Shown: positions 37,587 through 49,285, counted from the stretch's first letter. The stretch: 64,000 bases of DNA from Mikania micrantha (GCA_009363875.1 CM018691.1:39409446-39473445), one strand, 5' to 3'. Notes: a model not told the origin generated them from the sequence alone. Program-made: numbers and translations.

Positions 37587-37982
37587 TGTTGGGAAGTAAA
37601 ATGAGTTTTGGTGTTTCTATGTTTCTTGTGGTTGATATGGGGGTTCTCGAAATGGTTAATTGTTCTCGAGTAGGTCATGGTTTATTTTGTTTAAGTGTTG
37701 GGTTTGTTTAGTTACGATGGGCCGAGAGGCCTAGAATCATGTGTGGGGTATATAAACCGGGCTGGTTAGTCACATGAAGGTTGGTTTGTTTTTGTTCTTA
37801 ATTTTCTCTATTCTTGGAGTCGAACGTATTGTACCAGTCCGTGAGTAATCTTATTATTCTTTTCATCTTGTTCTTGATTATTATTGTTCTTGCACACACG
37901 TGATACCATTCCACACTCTCATGTGTGATTGGATAATCGATATCAGTTTTAGATCTTGTAGTGGGACTAACAAATTCTAGCA
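37587..37982 (+). mobile_element. 3' LTR of Sirevirus B
   Basis: The tract ATAGGGGAGAT precedes TGTTGGGAAG (37587), and the LTR ends CAAATTCTAGCA (37982), 396 bp. It contains GGTTCTCGAA and TTCTCGAG words upstream of TATATAAA (37749). Beyond 37982 the sequence changes to the coding frame of another Sirevirus (C). Confidence 0.65.
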
Positions 37983-39640
37983 CTTCAATCACAGGTTGAA
38001 GATATACAGTCTGAAAACATTCAGTTGAAGGCCCGAGTTAATTCTCTAAAGGTTACAGTTGAGGAGCTATAGAAGAAAACTTCTTTGATTTTACCACTTC
38101 AAGATCAATTGAGTTTGCTTCAATCTCAGGTTGAGTCACAACATAAGACTCAGTTTGAATTGAATCAAACTGAGTTAGCATCTTTCAATATTTTGAATAA
38201 GAAGATTACCCATTTGATTACCAGTTCAGTCAAGGAATTCAAAGGTCATGAAGCCCAATTGAAAGATATTCATGATAGATTGGCTAGTTCTTCAATTATG
38301 GGGGAGATTACACGTAGAGTTGAAGCAACTAGGCCATCACAGGGCAATCAGAATGATGATGATCCAGCTGCTGGTGGTTCAACTGGCAATGAACTTGCTA
38401 CTGGAAACTAGGAAGGCTCGAGTGTAGATAATTCTGTATCTCATGGGGAGCCCGTTGAACAGACAACAACACCAGATGATAAAGCCAAAGAAAAGGTACA
38501 GGAAGAAGAATTTGATGATACTTTGATTGTTGATCAAGACCAATATCAAGATGATGATTTGATGATTGATGCTCTTGTTGATATTAATGATGATGACCTC
38601 GGATATGATGATCAAGTTGATGGAGATTATGCTCTTGATGTTGATCCTAGGCTAAATGAGAAAGAGTATCATTTTGCACCATGTTTTGAAGGTATTGATG
38701 AAAGTATTGGTCAAGATCTAGAAGAAGGAGAATGGTTCCATGTAAAGGAAGTTAGAGATTTGTTTATGAACCTAGACTGGGAAGAGAAAGTAATGCAAGA
38801 AAAGATTGAGAAACTGATAGTTGATTGTGTTATTCAATCAACTAAAGATGAAATAAGAAAGAAACAAGCTGAAACAGAGAAGATTAATGAAGATTCTTTC
38901 AAGTTTTTAAAAACTGCAGAAGTCATTCAGTTGGCTAAAGATGATCTTCAAAATGCTCCACGGAGTCCAATTGTAAAGAAACAATACAGGAATAAAGTGG
39001 AATGTGTTGGAAAGATTTTAGCATGGATGTTTGGAGCTGAATGTAAATTATTCATAATAAAGAGAATTTATGGAGTTCAGTACTTGAAGAAAACAATTAA
39101 AAGCTTTCATCAAATTCTATTATGTGAATTAAGAGTTTTAGCTGAAATAAGAATGATAAATCATTCAAATGAATACATGGCTGGTTTAATAGAACAAACA
39201 ATCAGAAAGGAGGTTCGAAGTATGAAGTTTGAATTACTAAAACCTCAGAAGCTGAAGAAGATACCAATTGTTGTTAATCTTGATTGGATTACAAGGAAAT
39301 GGAAGGTGAGATATGAATTCAAACCAGTTAAATCTTTAAAGAGAATTCCACTTTTAAAGTTTAACTTGGGACTTATGAATAACCACCATAGATGGTATTT
39401 GGATGGTTATACCTCTGAAGCTGTTTTTCAAGATGTAAACAAAGTGGAATTTTGCAGAATTTTTGATCCAATCCACTTAATTAATATGTCAGAGGATGAC
39501 AAGAGAAAGTTGGAGATAAAATAGATTCAATATCATAAAGATGATAGAGATGAAGCAATGCATTTCAAGAAGGTGTTAGATGTATGTATCAAGCAGAAAC
39601 TTTGTGCTAGTAGCCATTTACCCTTGCAGTAGAAAGAATG
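37983..39640 (+). pseudogene. Sirevirus C env-position ORF, C-terminal part
   Basis: The frame opens inside a coiled coil (VEDIQSENIQLKARVNSLKV...; LSLLQSQVESQHKTQFEL). After a stop at 38070 comes a long heptad region to about 38310, a second stop at 38409, an acidic linker (QDDDLMIDALVDINDDDLG), and a 333-codon open stretch (38523-39524) with EEGEWFHVKEVRDLF, EFKPVKSLKRIPLLKFNLG and NHHRWYLDGYTSEAVFQDV. The layout (coiled coil, acidic linker, C-terminal domain, then GGGGGAG tract and LTR) matches the A and B ORFs. The N-terminal half is absent because Sirevirus B's 3' LTR abuts it. I see no membrane segment. Confidence 0.65.
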
Positions 39641-39663
39641 AAGATTAACACTAAGCTGTTGCT

Positions 39664-40225
39664 AAGGGGGAGTCTGTTAGTACCTTGATAGCATCAGCTT
39701 CAGTTGTTAAATTGAAGACTGAAGACTGTAGCTGATTTGATATGAAGATCTTTATGTTTATTGTATTTGTTTTCGTTTTCAATATAATGTTTTTGTTTGC
39801 TTTGTTTTGTTTGTTTTTGAATAGTTTGAAAATTGTATAAGTGTTGAATTTGTCGATTTTATTAGTATCGATAGTAGTTATATCGAAGGTAATATCACCG
39901 ATACTATTAGTATCGACAATAGTACTATCGATACTATTAATATCGACAATAGTACTATCGATACTATTAGTATGAATAGATCTGCCTATAAATAGTTTAG
40001 GTTCGATGTGATTAGCATCGGTTGGACATAATTCAGAATTTTAAGATTGTCAATTTCTCTCTACTTGTACATTCATCATTCAAGAAATTAATACAAGAAA
40101 ATTGATTTTGTTTCATTATGTGTGATTGGTTCTATTCATCTTAATTCATTATATTTTATTCAAACTTGATATTATGGAGTCCGCACATAATGTCTAGTTA
40201 TACCGGATCATTTGGATCCTAACCA
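39664..40225 (+). mobile_element. Polypurine tract and 3' LTR of Sirevirus C
   Basis: AAGGGGGAGTC (39664-39674) is followed by TGTTAGTACC (39675). A 30-bp unit rich in ATCGAT-type palindromes is repeated at 39901-39930 and 39931-39960, with a partial copy after, just upstream of TATAAATAG (39987). The right end near 40225 (GGATCCTAACCA) is estimated from LTR-end resemblance only. Confidence 0.6.
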
Positions 40226-41383
40226 CGAACCTACATATATATCCAAGAAATTATGATCGATCAAACTTCACTGGTTCATTCAGACATAGACGATTTTCAC
40301 ACTTGTTCTTCTGCGAATTGTCTGTAAGGTGTTATCGTGAAAACAAAACATCTCTACCGTCAAGCTAGTGCCACGAATTTATTAATAGCCTCTTCAATTA
40401 GTAACTGTAGTTTGATAGAACAAATATATGCTTTTGACTATTTTCAATTAGTAACTGCAGTTTGATCAAACTTCATAGTTTGTCACTTTGTCTATAATGG
40501 AGTTAATTGATGCAATTGTTAATTTGTTTTGTTTTTTGAGCTCTTGCTTCTTATTGATATTAGATCATGTTTTTCTGTTTCATATTATTTGTTGCATATT
40601 TCATTAGTAACTGCAGTTTGATAGAACAGATATATGCTTTTGACTATTTTCGGTGGGGGATGAGAAAGTGGGAAAAAAGTTCACCAAATAAGAAAATGTA
40701 TTCTCCAGGGATTCGAACCCGGGTGTGCTCGTTAAAATAAAGAACCCTATGGCCAGATCTAGGAGGGAGCATTTTATCGAGTAACGATCAAGACCGAAAA
40801 ACCAACCCGGAAAAAACCGGAAACCGAAACCGTTTGACTATTTATGTGTGTTTTTTGGTCCTGGAATATCCCATCATTTGGGTTTGGTCTATGTACCGGG
40901 TTTTTTAAATACAGCCTGAATATTAGGACCAGACAGAATAATTGATTTAAAAAACCCTATGCAGTCTTGCGAATTATAGATTATTGTAGATGCTATAAAG
41001 CTAGTACAGATTTACATCAAAGATGCAACATAGTTGGTACCTAATTCATTTAACGGGGTTGATTTTTGTTTCCAAAAGTTCACAATAGTTTATTGAAATG
41101 AAAATTTAAAGTGTAAAATATCATGTATTTGTTTGTCTTTTTTTATTTGAGTTAGAGTTTCTTTGTAAGCAATCTTTCTTGTTTTCTTTTTAGAAATAAA
41201 GGTAAAATATGCCTCCATTTCAATCTCACCAAACCTTACAAATTATCATGCTATGAGTGAAATTTCATGTGTTTGATTGATTGATTAATATATTTTTTAT
41301 GGTGTTATGTATTTATACAAAATTTATTTAACCACCAATAATATTTATAAACACAAACATAAGCATATTTTACATGAAAAATG
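40226..41383. other. Intergenic region between Sirevirus C and the receptor gene
   Basis: No gene is seen. A 45-bp word starting TTAGTAACTGYAGTTTGATAG occurs at about 40399 and again at 40604, with a partial copy at 40448. A minus-strand GGTTCGAATCC (box B, 40709-40719) preceded by a weak box A suggests a SINE fragment at roughly 40690-40760. An AATAAA on the minus strand lies near 41330, downstream of the receptor stop codon. Confidence 0.45.
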
Positions 41384-43533
41384 TTACATAACTAAAAGCA
41401 TAAAGACCTTCCTTACTAAATCATAAACAAAGTAAAAGCATGTATGCATACTTTCTTCAACCAAATGAAACCACCGTCGATGCCAATTTTGATTGACATA
41501 AAGAACTAATGCAAATCCCAACATGAACACAAAACATGTGGAACTACAACTTCCATAGAATGATGCCATATCCATATCATACCATTTCTCATCACTTCCT
41601 TCTTCTTTTGAGGGTTGATTTCCATGTAATTCCTTGATGCATTCATTTTCTAACGGTGGACCACAAAGAAACGGATTCCCTTCATAACTCTCTTTGGTAA
41701 ACGTACCAAATTGTGCTTTTATTTCTGGGAGTCTACCAGATAGATTGTTAAAAGAGACATTGAACACTGCTAATCTATTCAAATTAATTAGTTCTGTCGG
41801 AACTTTGCCCGTCAAACTGTTAAAAGAGAGGTCCAAACTCTCTATATTGGCAAGATTCGAGAATTTCACAGGAATGGGTCCGGTCAACCCATTATGAGAC
41901 AAGTTCAAAGCGTGAATTTGGGCCAATAAACCTAGTTCTTCAGGAATATTACCAGTGAGTTTGTTACAAGATAAATCCAATCCTGACATTATATCAAGAA
42001 CATCACCCTTGTAGGCCATGAGGAGGCTTTTTGTTGTGAACAAAATTTCATTTTGCATTCTAAATCGAGCATATGGTTGGAGACCAAAGTGTGTATATAG
42101 AGCACTGCTATATAGATAAGGTGTCGAAACTACAAAGCCTTCAGACAAATAGTTATTTTGCATTATAGCCGGATAACTTGGACAAGCAATATTTTGTAGA
42201 CATTGAGGTATTGAACCCGAGAGTAAGTTATTGGACAGATCAATCATAGTAGCATAAGTTAAGTTGCACAATTTACTCGGAATAGAACCACTAAAGTTAT
42301 TTTTTCCCAAAATAAGAATCCTTAAATTGGATAGTGTACCAAGAAAATTTGGAATCCTACCTGACAAGTAATTGTTACCAATGTCTAAAGTCGAAACATC
42401 TGTCAAATTACTAAAAGAATTAGGTATTAATCCAGTAAATTTGTTGGAACCCAGATGAATATGCCATGCATTTAAGAAGAAAGGAATGGGTCCTGAAAAA
42501 TTATTTTTTGAGAGATCAAGAAACCTGAGTGAAGTAGGAAACGTACTATTGATGTTTACATTATTAGGGATCAAACTAGTAAATAAGTTATCACTTATAT
42601 CTAAATTTCTTAAATAACAAAAGGCGCCCATATTTTCCAGTTTACCAGTGAAATGATTATTGTCTAAGTGAAGACTTGATAAGTAACTCAAGTTAAAGTT
42701 TCGTGAAAGTACCTCACCATGCAAACTGTTATTTGATAGTATTAACATTCTCAAGTATGAATTCATGAGCAATCCAATTGGTACTTTTCCAGACAACCTG
42801 TTATGAGATAAATCAAGTTCCACTAACACACTCAAATCACCAATTGAAGATGGGATAACACCATCTATAGAATTCCTCGACAAATTTAAATGCAACAAAT
42901 AAGGAAGTGACTTGTGTATATCGTTGGAAATATGACCAATCATGTGATTTCTAGAAACATCCAACCACCATAAATTGTGAGGATTCCAATGGAATGATGT
43001 AGAAATTATGCCACCAAATGAGTTGTCACCTAGAATAAGACATTGTAGCATTGTGTTATTTTTAATCAACCAATCTGGGAAGTTTCCTTCCAAAAAGTTG
43101 TGTGACATGTCAAGTTCCCTTAACTTGTGTTGGTTATGTAGAAAGCTAGGAATAACACTTCCTTTACGCCTGTTTAAATTGCATTTTGATAGTATAACAA
43201 CTTTTAACTGGGTCATGCAAGTCCAACCAATAGGCTCTTCTGTTTCCACCTCAAACTTGTCATTATCACTCGAGAAGGCAACAAATTCAAGCTTCGTGTG
43301 ATTAGAGAACCCGCTCAATGAGAACGAACCTTCAAATTTGTTGTGGCTAAAATCAACATATTCGAGAGATGTGAGATTAGTAATCAGAGATGGCAAAAGT
43401 ACTCCTGTGAATTGATTTGAAGATATATCAAACAACTTAAGAGCTGATAGTCTATTTAAGCATTCAGGTAGCTTTCCATGAAACATGTTGTAACTAAGAT
43501 CCAGCTCATGAAGGTTTTTTAACTTGCAAAACT
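41384..43533 (-). CDS. Receptor-like protein (extracellular LRR, single TM), 3'-terminal exon
   Basis: This exon encodes the last 716 or so residues of a plant receptor-like protein without kinase. Order: more than 15 LRRs of the LxxLxLSxNxLxGxIP type; a non-LRR island of about 60 residues (from PAIMQNNYLSEGF to LMAYKGDVL); four further LRRs; a cap (GNPFLCGPPLENEC); an acidic juxtamembrane stretch (KEEGSDEKWYDMD); one transmembrane helix (near FVFMLGFALVLYV); and a short basic cytosolic tail. There is no kinase. By family knowledge such proteins sit in the plasma membrane, sense extracellular ligands and signal with SOBIR1/BAK1-type kinases. Overall pattern suggests the RLP13/14/15 - Cuscuta receptor-like group (inference). 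The acceptor TTTTGACAG lies just before 43533, in phase with the upstream exon. No stop interrupts it. Confidence 0.88.
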
Positions 43534-43608
43534 CTGTCAAAAGATAAAATTATATACGGTTCACAATTTATCTTAATTCAACAATTTAATTTGTTTTAGA
43601 TAACTTAC

Positions 43609-43755
43609 CATGATTCATTAGTGAACCATTAAGTGCATTGCTAGCAAATGAGACAGCTTTAAGAGAAGCTAGTGAATTTATTATTGATGAGATGCTTCCA
43701 GTAAAATTGTTCTGACTCAAATCTAAGATCTCAAGATGATGGAAAGAAGCTAAAG
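43609..43755 (-). CDS. Receptor-like protein, internal exon (LRRs)
   Basis: 147 bp coding LASFHHLEILDLSQNNFTG and the next repeat. The acceptor GTTTTTGGTATAG ends just before 43755 and the donor GTAAGTTA starts at 43608. It joins the 3' exon (G + AG, Glu) and the upstream exon (G + CT, Ala) in the same phase. Upstream lies a 5.5-kb intron full of mobile elements. Confidence 0.8.
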
Positions 43756-44548
43756 CTATACCAAAAACAAAAACAAAAAACATAACATTAGTTAACAAAA
43801 AGAAAAAAAAAAGTGTTATGAGCCATATGATATCATATAACATTACGGGTTGGAAATTTGATCGATTTTCTAAACTCTTATACATAAATCAAATAAAATC
43901 TATATATAAACTCTTAAGATGAAAAAAATTCTCAACGTTGAAATGAAAATAAAAAGAATAATTCAATCCATTAGAAAGCTTAAGACTTAAACATAAAAAA
44001 ATCACTAAAACATTAAAGTTGTCAAGTGTAGCAGGTAAATAATAACGTGATCATACAAGCTAGACACTTCTTAATTAAAGAAAAAAAATTAATTATTCAA
44101 ATTTTTAGAAAGATGAGAAGAAATGCTTTAAATTTGAGAAGCAAACCATTAGCAAGAAGTCTTCCTCCTAACAATTGTAACGATAACTTGACTTAATAAT
44201 TCTCATTTGTTGGTTACATGACTAGCAAATTTTATGGAACCATATATATGATAAAACTTATATTTTTCAATTGTGAACATAGTTGTGGTATATTTTTGTT
44301 TTAACACAAAATAGAAATAAATGACCCAATAAAAACTAAAATAAAGGAAAGAAAAATGATACACTTGTTTCAGAAACAGTGAATATATTTAAAGTTAAAT
44401 ACAATTTGTTCGAGCATCATTTATCCATTTTACAACACACATAAACCTGAAAAGAAAAGAAAAATACCAAAATGAGGTCTAAATATCAATATTTAATTCC
44501 TTCAGAAGAGTGTAAAGTGAACTTCACGTCTAAAAAACCCCAATGATG

Positions 44549-45132
44549 CAGGGGTGTTCGTGGTCCGGTTTTTACGGTTTTTAAGTGGAACCGTAACCGA
44601 ACCATTAACAACGGTTTTTGATCGAACAATGAAAACTAAAACCGAACCGTTCAAAATAAAAACTAAACCAAACCATTATCAACGGTTTGGTTCCGATTTG
44701 GTTTGCGGTTTGGGATTTTGATTCCGCTAAAAATAAAATCGAATCAAACGAAACCTTTATAGTTCAACACGGACTATTAACACAAAGTCCATATGTATTT
44801 TTTTTAAATCGCGAACAAATCAAGAACTCAATATGTGCATAAACACATATATAAGCATCTATATATGCATATATATGCATGTATATGTATATATCGATAT
44901 ATCTATGTGTATACACACACACACATATATATACTCGTGTGCACACATATACGGTCCGGTCCGGTTTTTTACGACCGTTTTTTATGAAAACCGTAAACCA
45001 AACCGTTTATTACAGTTTTAAACTTTGAAAACCGACCGAGCGAATGTTTGAAAAAATAAACCAACCGTGAAACCGAACTAATGAACGGTTTGGGCGATTT
45101 CACTGTTTAGAACCGAACCGTGAACACCCCTA
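44549..45132. mobile_element. hAT-type MITE in the receptor intron
   Basis: The terminal inverted repeats are CAGGGGTGTTC (44549-44559) and GAACACCCCTA (45122-45132), with 8-bp flanks CAATGATG and ACATGATG (last six bases identical). The interior is full of CCGGTTTTTACGG / AACCGAACCG words that fold back, plus a TA/CA microsatellite (44840-44940). No transposase. Confidence 0.7.
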
Positions 45133-45212
45133 ACATGATGTAAGCTACAATTACAATCAATAATATTTTTTTTCGTTAAAGGGGGTGCAATACACATTGA
45201 ACATCCAAATAT

Positions 45213-47099
45213 GAATACTATAACCTTGTGGAGATAGTATAGTGGTAAGGGTGTTGGGGCCTCAACCTTGAGGTCGTGAGTTCTAGTCATAGGGCAGGTG
45301 CTTGCGCCCACGGTTTACCCGTTTACCCCGTTTAGTCGGGTATTAAGGGGGCCTGGGGTTTACCACGCAAGTGGGTTCCTGATATGTTGTGAAACACATC
45401 TGTTTTTCCATTTGTTTCTATTGAGTTTCTGTACAGTTTATTAGTTTTTTAGAGTCGATTTATGCTGGTTCTTCACAATTTGGTAATTTCATGCTCGCAG
45501 GTAATAAACATATCAAATTTTAGCAAAAGATCAAGAAAACGAGCTGCCAATTGGAAGAGGAGAGGCCCAAGAACAACGAGATCTAAATTCTGAATTCTGG
45601 AACCCTTCGCGTAACGCGAAGGACATCTAAAACCCTGTCGCGGTACGCGACAGAGGAAAATGACCAAAATGCCCTTTTTAATGATTGTCGGGTAGCGAGA
45701 CCCCTCGCGTAGCGTGAAGGGTTATTGGATGATTGTCGCGGTACGCGACAGGGTTAAAATTTCAGAATTGCGAGTTTTATTGATTTTGAAACGGCTCTGG
45801 ACGATTAGAAAGGAGCAAGAAGGCGACTAGAGGCTTGAGGAAGAGGTTGGAGTCGATCTTAATCATCGGGAAGCCCTAGACGAGTGATCCAAAGGGTGTA
45901 ACGTGATCGATTTACTTTGTTTCTCTTGTTTCTCATGTTTTCTTACTTTAGACAGATTATGGATTGTTTCCATATGATGTTTATTGGCTAAACTTGTAGA
46001 ACTATCTAGGTTAGATGATTATGCATGTTTGATTTTGGTTTATTTCGGTGTTGGAACATTATGATGCGATGGATTTATGATTTAAAGACTTGGTTTTTAA
46101 TATTGGATGTGTATGTGTGTCTCTGATTGTTAAATGATTGATATTATGTTCCTCATGTGTCTTGGCGATTGTCTGTCGTGAAATAGGTGCATGCTAGAAT
46201 CAATGACTGTGTGTTTTTGGTTAGTGGATGAATTGCTTAGGCCGAGTGATTCATAGGAATGTTTTATCAAGATTTAAACAGATAAGATGTGCAACTTGCT
46301 TCAATAGCCGTGAGGTGAGAAGTTGTCGATAAGTCTTGGATGTTGAATTTCTAGTTAGAGCCTTTGTGAGAAGATCTTTCTAGTATGTTTACCATTTCAT
46401 GTTTATCGAATCCAATAGGAAAACCCAAGTTATCTCTAGCATTTAAGTGAATTGTGACTGTCGCGCCGTGAGGTAGATTGTTTAACAGTTATTTCTTATG
46501 TGTTTTTGAGATTATCGTGCCGTGAGGTAGATAATCTAGCGGATACTTCATAAATATTTGGATGACCTGTGAGGGAAATCCATATATCCGGTGGTTTAAC
46601 GGCTTTTAGGACCCTTATTTGACTATCCTTGAGAAGGGTCGAGGGTGCTCTAGGTTTCCTTTGAGTTTAGTATTATAAGATCCCGGTATCACATTAGTTC
46701 CATCCCCGATAGAACCTTGTCAAACATGTATATGATTCAAGCCTAGGTAGTGCTTCTTTTCTTCTCTGATTTAGTCTTTGTTTACTCGTCTGTTTTCATT
46801 TCTAAGTGTTTATCAAGTATTTTAGTTGTTAGTAGAAACCCCCCTTCCTTATTATTATTTTATTTAAGTACAAATTGTGTATAGATAAGTAATAGAGTCT
46901 AGTTAGTGCAGTCTGTAGAAGTCTGTGGGTTCGATATCCGAACTTGCTTTGCTCTACTACAAACGATAGGTACACTTGCATGTCGGTAGCTTAGGTTTTA
47001 GAGAGTCTAGATTTATTACTTTGTGTCTATTTTAGAGTCGGTATTTAGTTAGTTTATTAGCTAAGCTCCGTCGACATCAGTTCCCCGGTCATAAAAAAA
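45213..47099 (+). mobile_element. tRNA-derived SINE split by a solo LTR
   Basis: Box A-like TAGTATAGTGGTAAGG (45235-45250, tRNA-Asp/Gly type) and box B-like GAGTTCTAGTC (45278-45288) head a body ending in ATAAAAAAAT (47091). Flanks TGAACATCCAAATAT (45198-45212) and TGAACATACAAAGAT (47100-47114) match at 13 of 15 positions, as expected for LINE-type integration. Without the inserted LTR the SINE is about 180 bp. Confidence 0.78.
45380..47079 (+). mobile_element. Athila-type solo LTR inside the SINE
   Basis: 1700 bp, TGATATGTTG...GACATCA, with a perfect GTTCC duplication (45375-45379, 47080-47084). It is homologous to the antisense solo LTR at 21768-25642 and starts like the Athila 5' LTR at 14616. 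It carries three GC-rich palindromes (45604-45622, 45635-45653, 45734-45750). No internal region is present. Confidence 0.88.
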
Positions 47100-47114
47100 T
47101 GAACATACAAAGAT

Positions 47115-47703
47115 AATGGTTTTTATATGCTTTAGGAAAAAAGACCCTCATTTTATCATCCGTTTTAAGACCTAACAATCCTTACCCAAAGCAACATAAA
47201 TGAGTTTGTTTAGGTGAACAATTGTTGTATTTTGGTTGAAATAGGTAACATTATAACATTGAACTGGTTAAGATGAGTAACGTTTTACCACAATGCGGGT
47301 CAAGATGGGTAATTTAAAACTATGAGAATATAATAGATTCAAACGAATAAAAATTATCTATAATATATTTGATTATAAAATTACTAAAGTTTATGCAAAT
47401 AAACTATTTATTAACTTACAACCCATTTTAACTCTAACTAAATTGGTGTATTTTAAAAATGACATATTTAGACCCAAACTGAATTTGCTTAAAACTCATC
47501 CTGACCCACACCCAACCTGATCCGAACATGTTCTAACCCGCTATCCGACCCAACCCGTCTATTATGTCAGACTTAGTTTTAACCACGAAAAAAATACTTG
47601 AGCCGACCTTGATTAAGAATGCATATAAGGTGTATACAACTCTAACAGGAATTTGAGAATTTCTATATGATTAAAACTAGTGTTAGAAGGAGACATGACC
47701 AAA

Positions 47704-47736
<33 letters not shown>

Positions 47737-47738
47737 CA
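47115..47738. other. Intron sequence, nothing recognised except microsatellite
   Basis: AT-rich intron sequence of the receptor gene. The right end (47704-47738) is a (CA)n(TA)n microsatellite abutting the foldback MITE. No coding or element signature seen. Confidence 0.45.
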
Positions 47739-48142
47739 TATAGGGGAAGGTTCCATTGTTAACCCTCCCTTATAGCGTCAACCGCTTAACCCTAGCGTTT
47801 TTTGCCCGAATCTTCGTTTTTTTCCATGGTTTTTATTATGCAAAAATAGGGGGTTTCTTTTTTGTGTTTTTGCTAATTCATCATCGTTTAGAAGTTATTG
47901 TAAGTGTAAGTTAGTTACACTTACTTACAATCCGTATCTGATGTAAGTAAATGTAAGTAAGTGTAAGTAACTTATACTTACTATAACTTCTAAACGGTGA
48001 TGAATTAGCAAAAACACAAAAAAGAAACCCCCTATTTTTGCATAATAAAAACCATGAAAAAAAAACTAAGATTCAGGCAAAAAAACGTTAGGGTTAAGCG
48101 GTTAACGCTATAAGAGAGGGTTAACATTTGAACATCTCCCTA
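47739..48142. mobile_element. Foldback MITE with near full-length inverted repeat
   Basis: The left half (TAGGGGAAGGTTCC..., TTATAGCGTCAACCGCTTAA) is mirrored by the right half (TTAAGCGGTTAACGCTATAA, ...CATCTCCCTA). The arms are about 190 bp around a GTAAGTGTAAGT-rich centre (47930-47975). Transposase family is not determinable from this copy; TA-flanked insertion is likely. Confidence 0.7.
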
Positions 48143-48380
48143 TATATATATGTGTGTGTGTGTGTATTAAAATAGAACATGAAAACAGAACTTGGAAAAA
48201 TTGAAATTCATTTTCTATTTTCAATTCACCCCTTTTAATTTTCAAATCTTTTAACGAAAAAAGTCCCTATTAAGAGTGTGACATACTGACATGTCAGGAG
48301 TATGAGCGTGACAAAAAAAAGTGTAAAAAAGCTGAAAACATGAGGGCGACAAATAGACCCTCACATCAATCACCACGCAT

Positions 48381-48747
48381 TAGGGGTGTTCAAAAAAAAT
48401 TCGTATCCGAATCCGAATCCGAAAATTCGAAAAAATCGGATATCCGGAAGTGGATATCCGGAAGTTTGGATATCCGAAACTTCGGATTCGGATACATATT
48501 TTGAAAATTTTCGGATAGTTCGGATATCTGATATTCGAAATATATATTTTTTTCGGATATTCGGATATTTTTTTCGGATAATTTTTCGAATATCCGAATA
48601 TTTTTCTGATATTCGGATATCCAAAATATATTTTTTTCAAATTTTTTATTATTTTTTTCCGATTTCGGATGAATATCCGAAATTTCGGATTCGGATATTG
48701 AAAACCACTATCCGAAATTTTCGGATATCCGAAAATGAACACCCGTA
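48381..48747. mobile_element. Second hAT-type MITE, CCGAAT/GGATAT subrepeats
   Basis: Ends TAGGGGTGTTC (48381) and GAACACCCGTA (48747), with 8-bp flanks CCACGCAT and CGACGCAT (7 of 8). The interior consists of ATCCGAA / TTCGGAT words in both orientations, producing spurious overlapping ORFs on both strands. Same terminal motif as the MITE at 44549. Confidence 0.7.
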
Positions 48748-49285
48748 CGACGCATTAAGAGGATGTGATGGTATTCCGATCCATGACTAGCTAAGGTGGC
48801 AGCGTGGAAGCCTGATCCATTTGTTAGAACATGGGGTTTGTCCATTGGTTGTAAACACTCCATCTAGGCGCCACGTAGGCATCCATCGCAACCACTCACT
48901 CAACCACTTGTGATGGAAATGACAAGTGGTTGTCATTGTGATGTCATCATGATGCAATGATTGATTTTTTATTTTAAATTTCTAAATAAAGTTATTATTT
49001 TTATCATAATAAAGTTTTTATTATGATGTCCAACGTTCGAATGTGTCGTGGTCGTGACCACGCCCAACCCAAAAATGCCCTGCCAAGCCCCTTTTTTCAT
49101 CAACCATAGGGCACACCGAAGGGTGTTATATGTGTCTATGTAGAAAGAATGTTTGGATTATTACATACTATATCTGCTCATCATTTTAAAACAACAATGA
49201 ATTGAACCAGGCACAAGCATGTTTTAGTGGTCACCTTCTCAAAATTCCCCCAAAAACAAAAGGAAAATGAAAATACAACGTGTAC
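48748..49285. other. Intron remainder before the upstream receptor exons
   Basis: No gene seen. A hairpin CAACCACTTGT/ACAAGTGGTTG lies near 48900-48935. GGGGTTTG (48833) and AAGCCCC (49085) could be ends of a Harbinger-like MITE, but no target duplication was found. Confidence 0.35.

Noticed and set aside
40690..40760. Minus-strand box B (GGTTCGAATCC) considered as a tRNA gene
   Set aside because: No acceptor stem pairing and a poor box A. At most a SINE fragment.
44764..45021. Cys/Tyr/Ile-rich short ORFs
   Set aside because: They are translations of a TA/CA microsatellite inside a hAT MITE.
48380..48790. Overlapping 84-134-codon ORFs on both strands
   Set aside because: They are by-products of the ATCCGAA/TTCGGAT words of a MITE, which lack stops in several frames.
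48833..49092. Possible Harbinger MITE with GGGGTTTG/CAAGCCCC ends
   Set aside because: Terminal match is only 7-8 bases and no TWA duplication flanks it.
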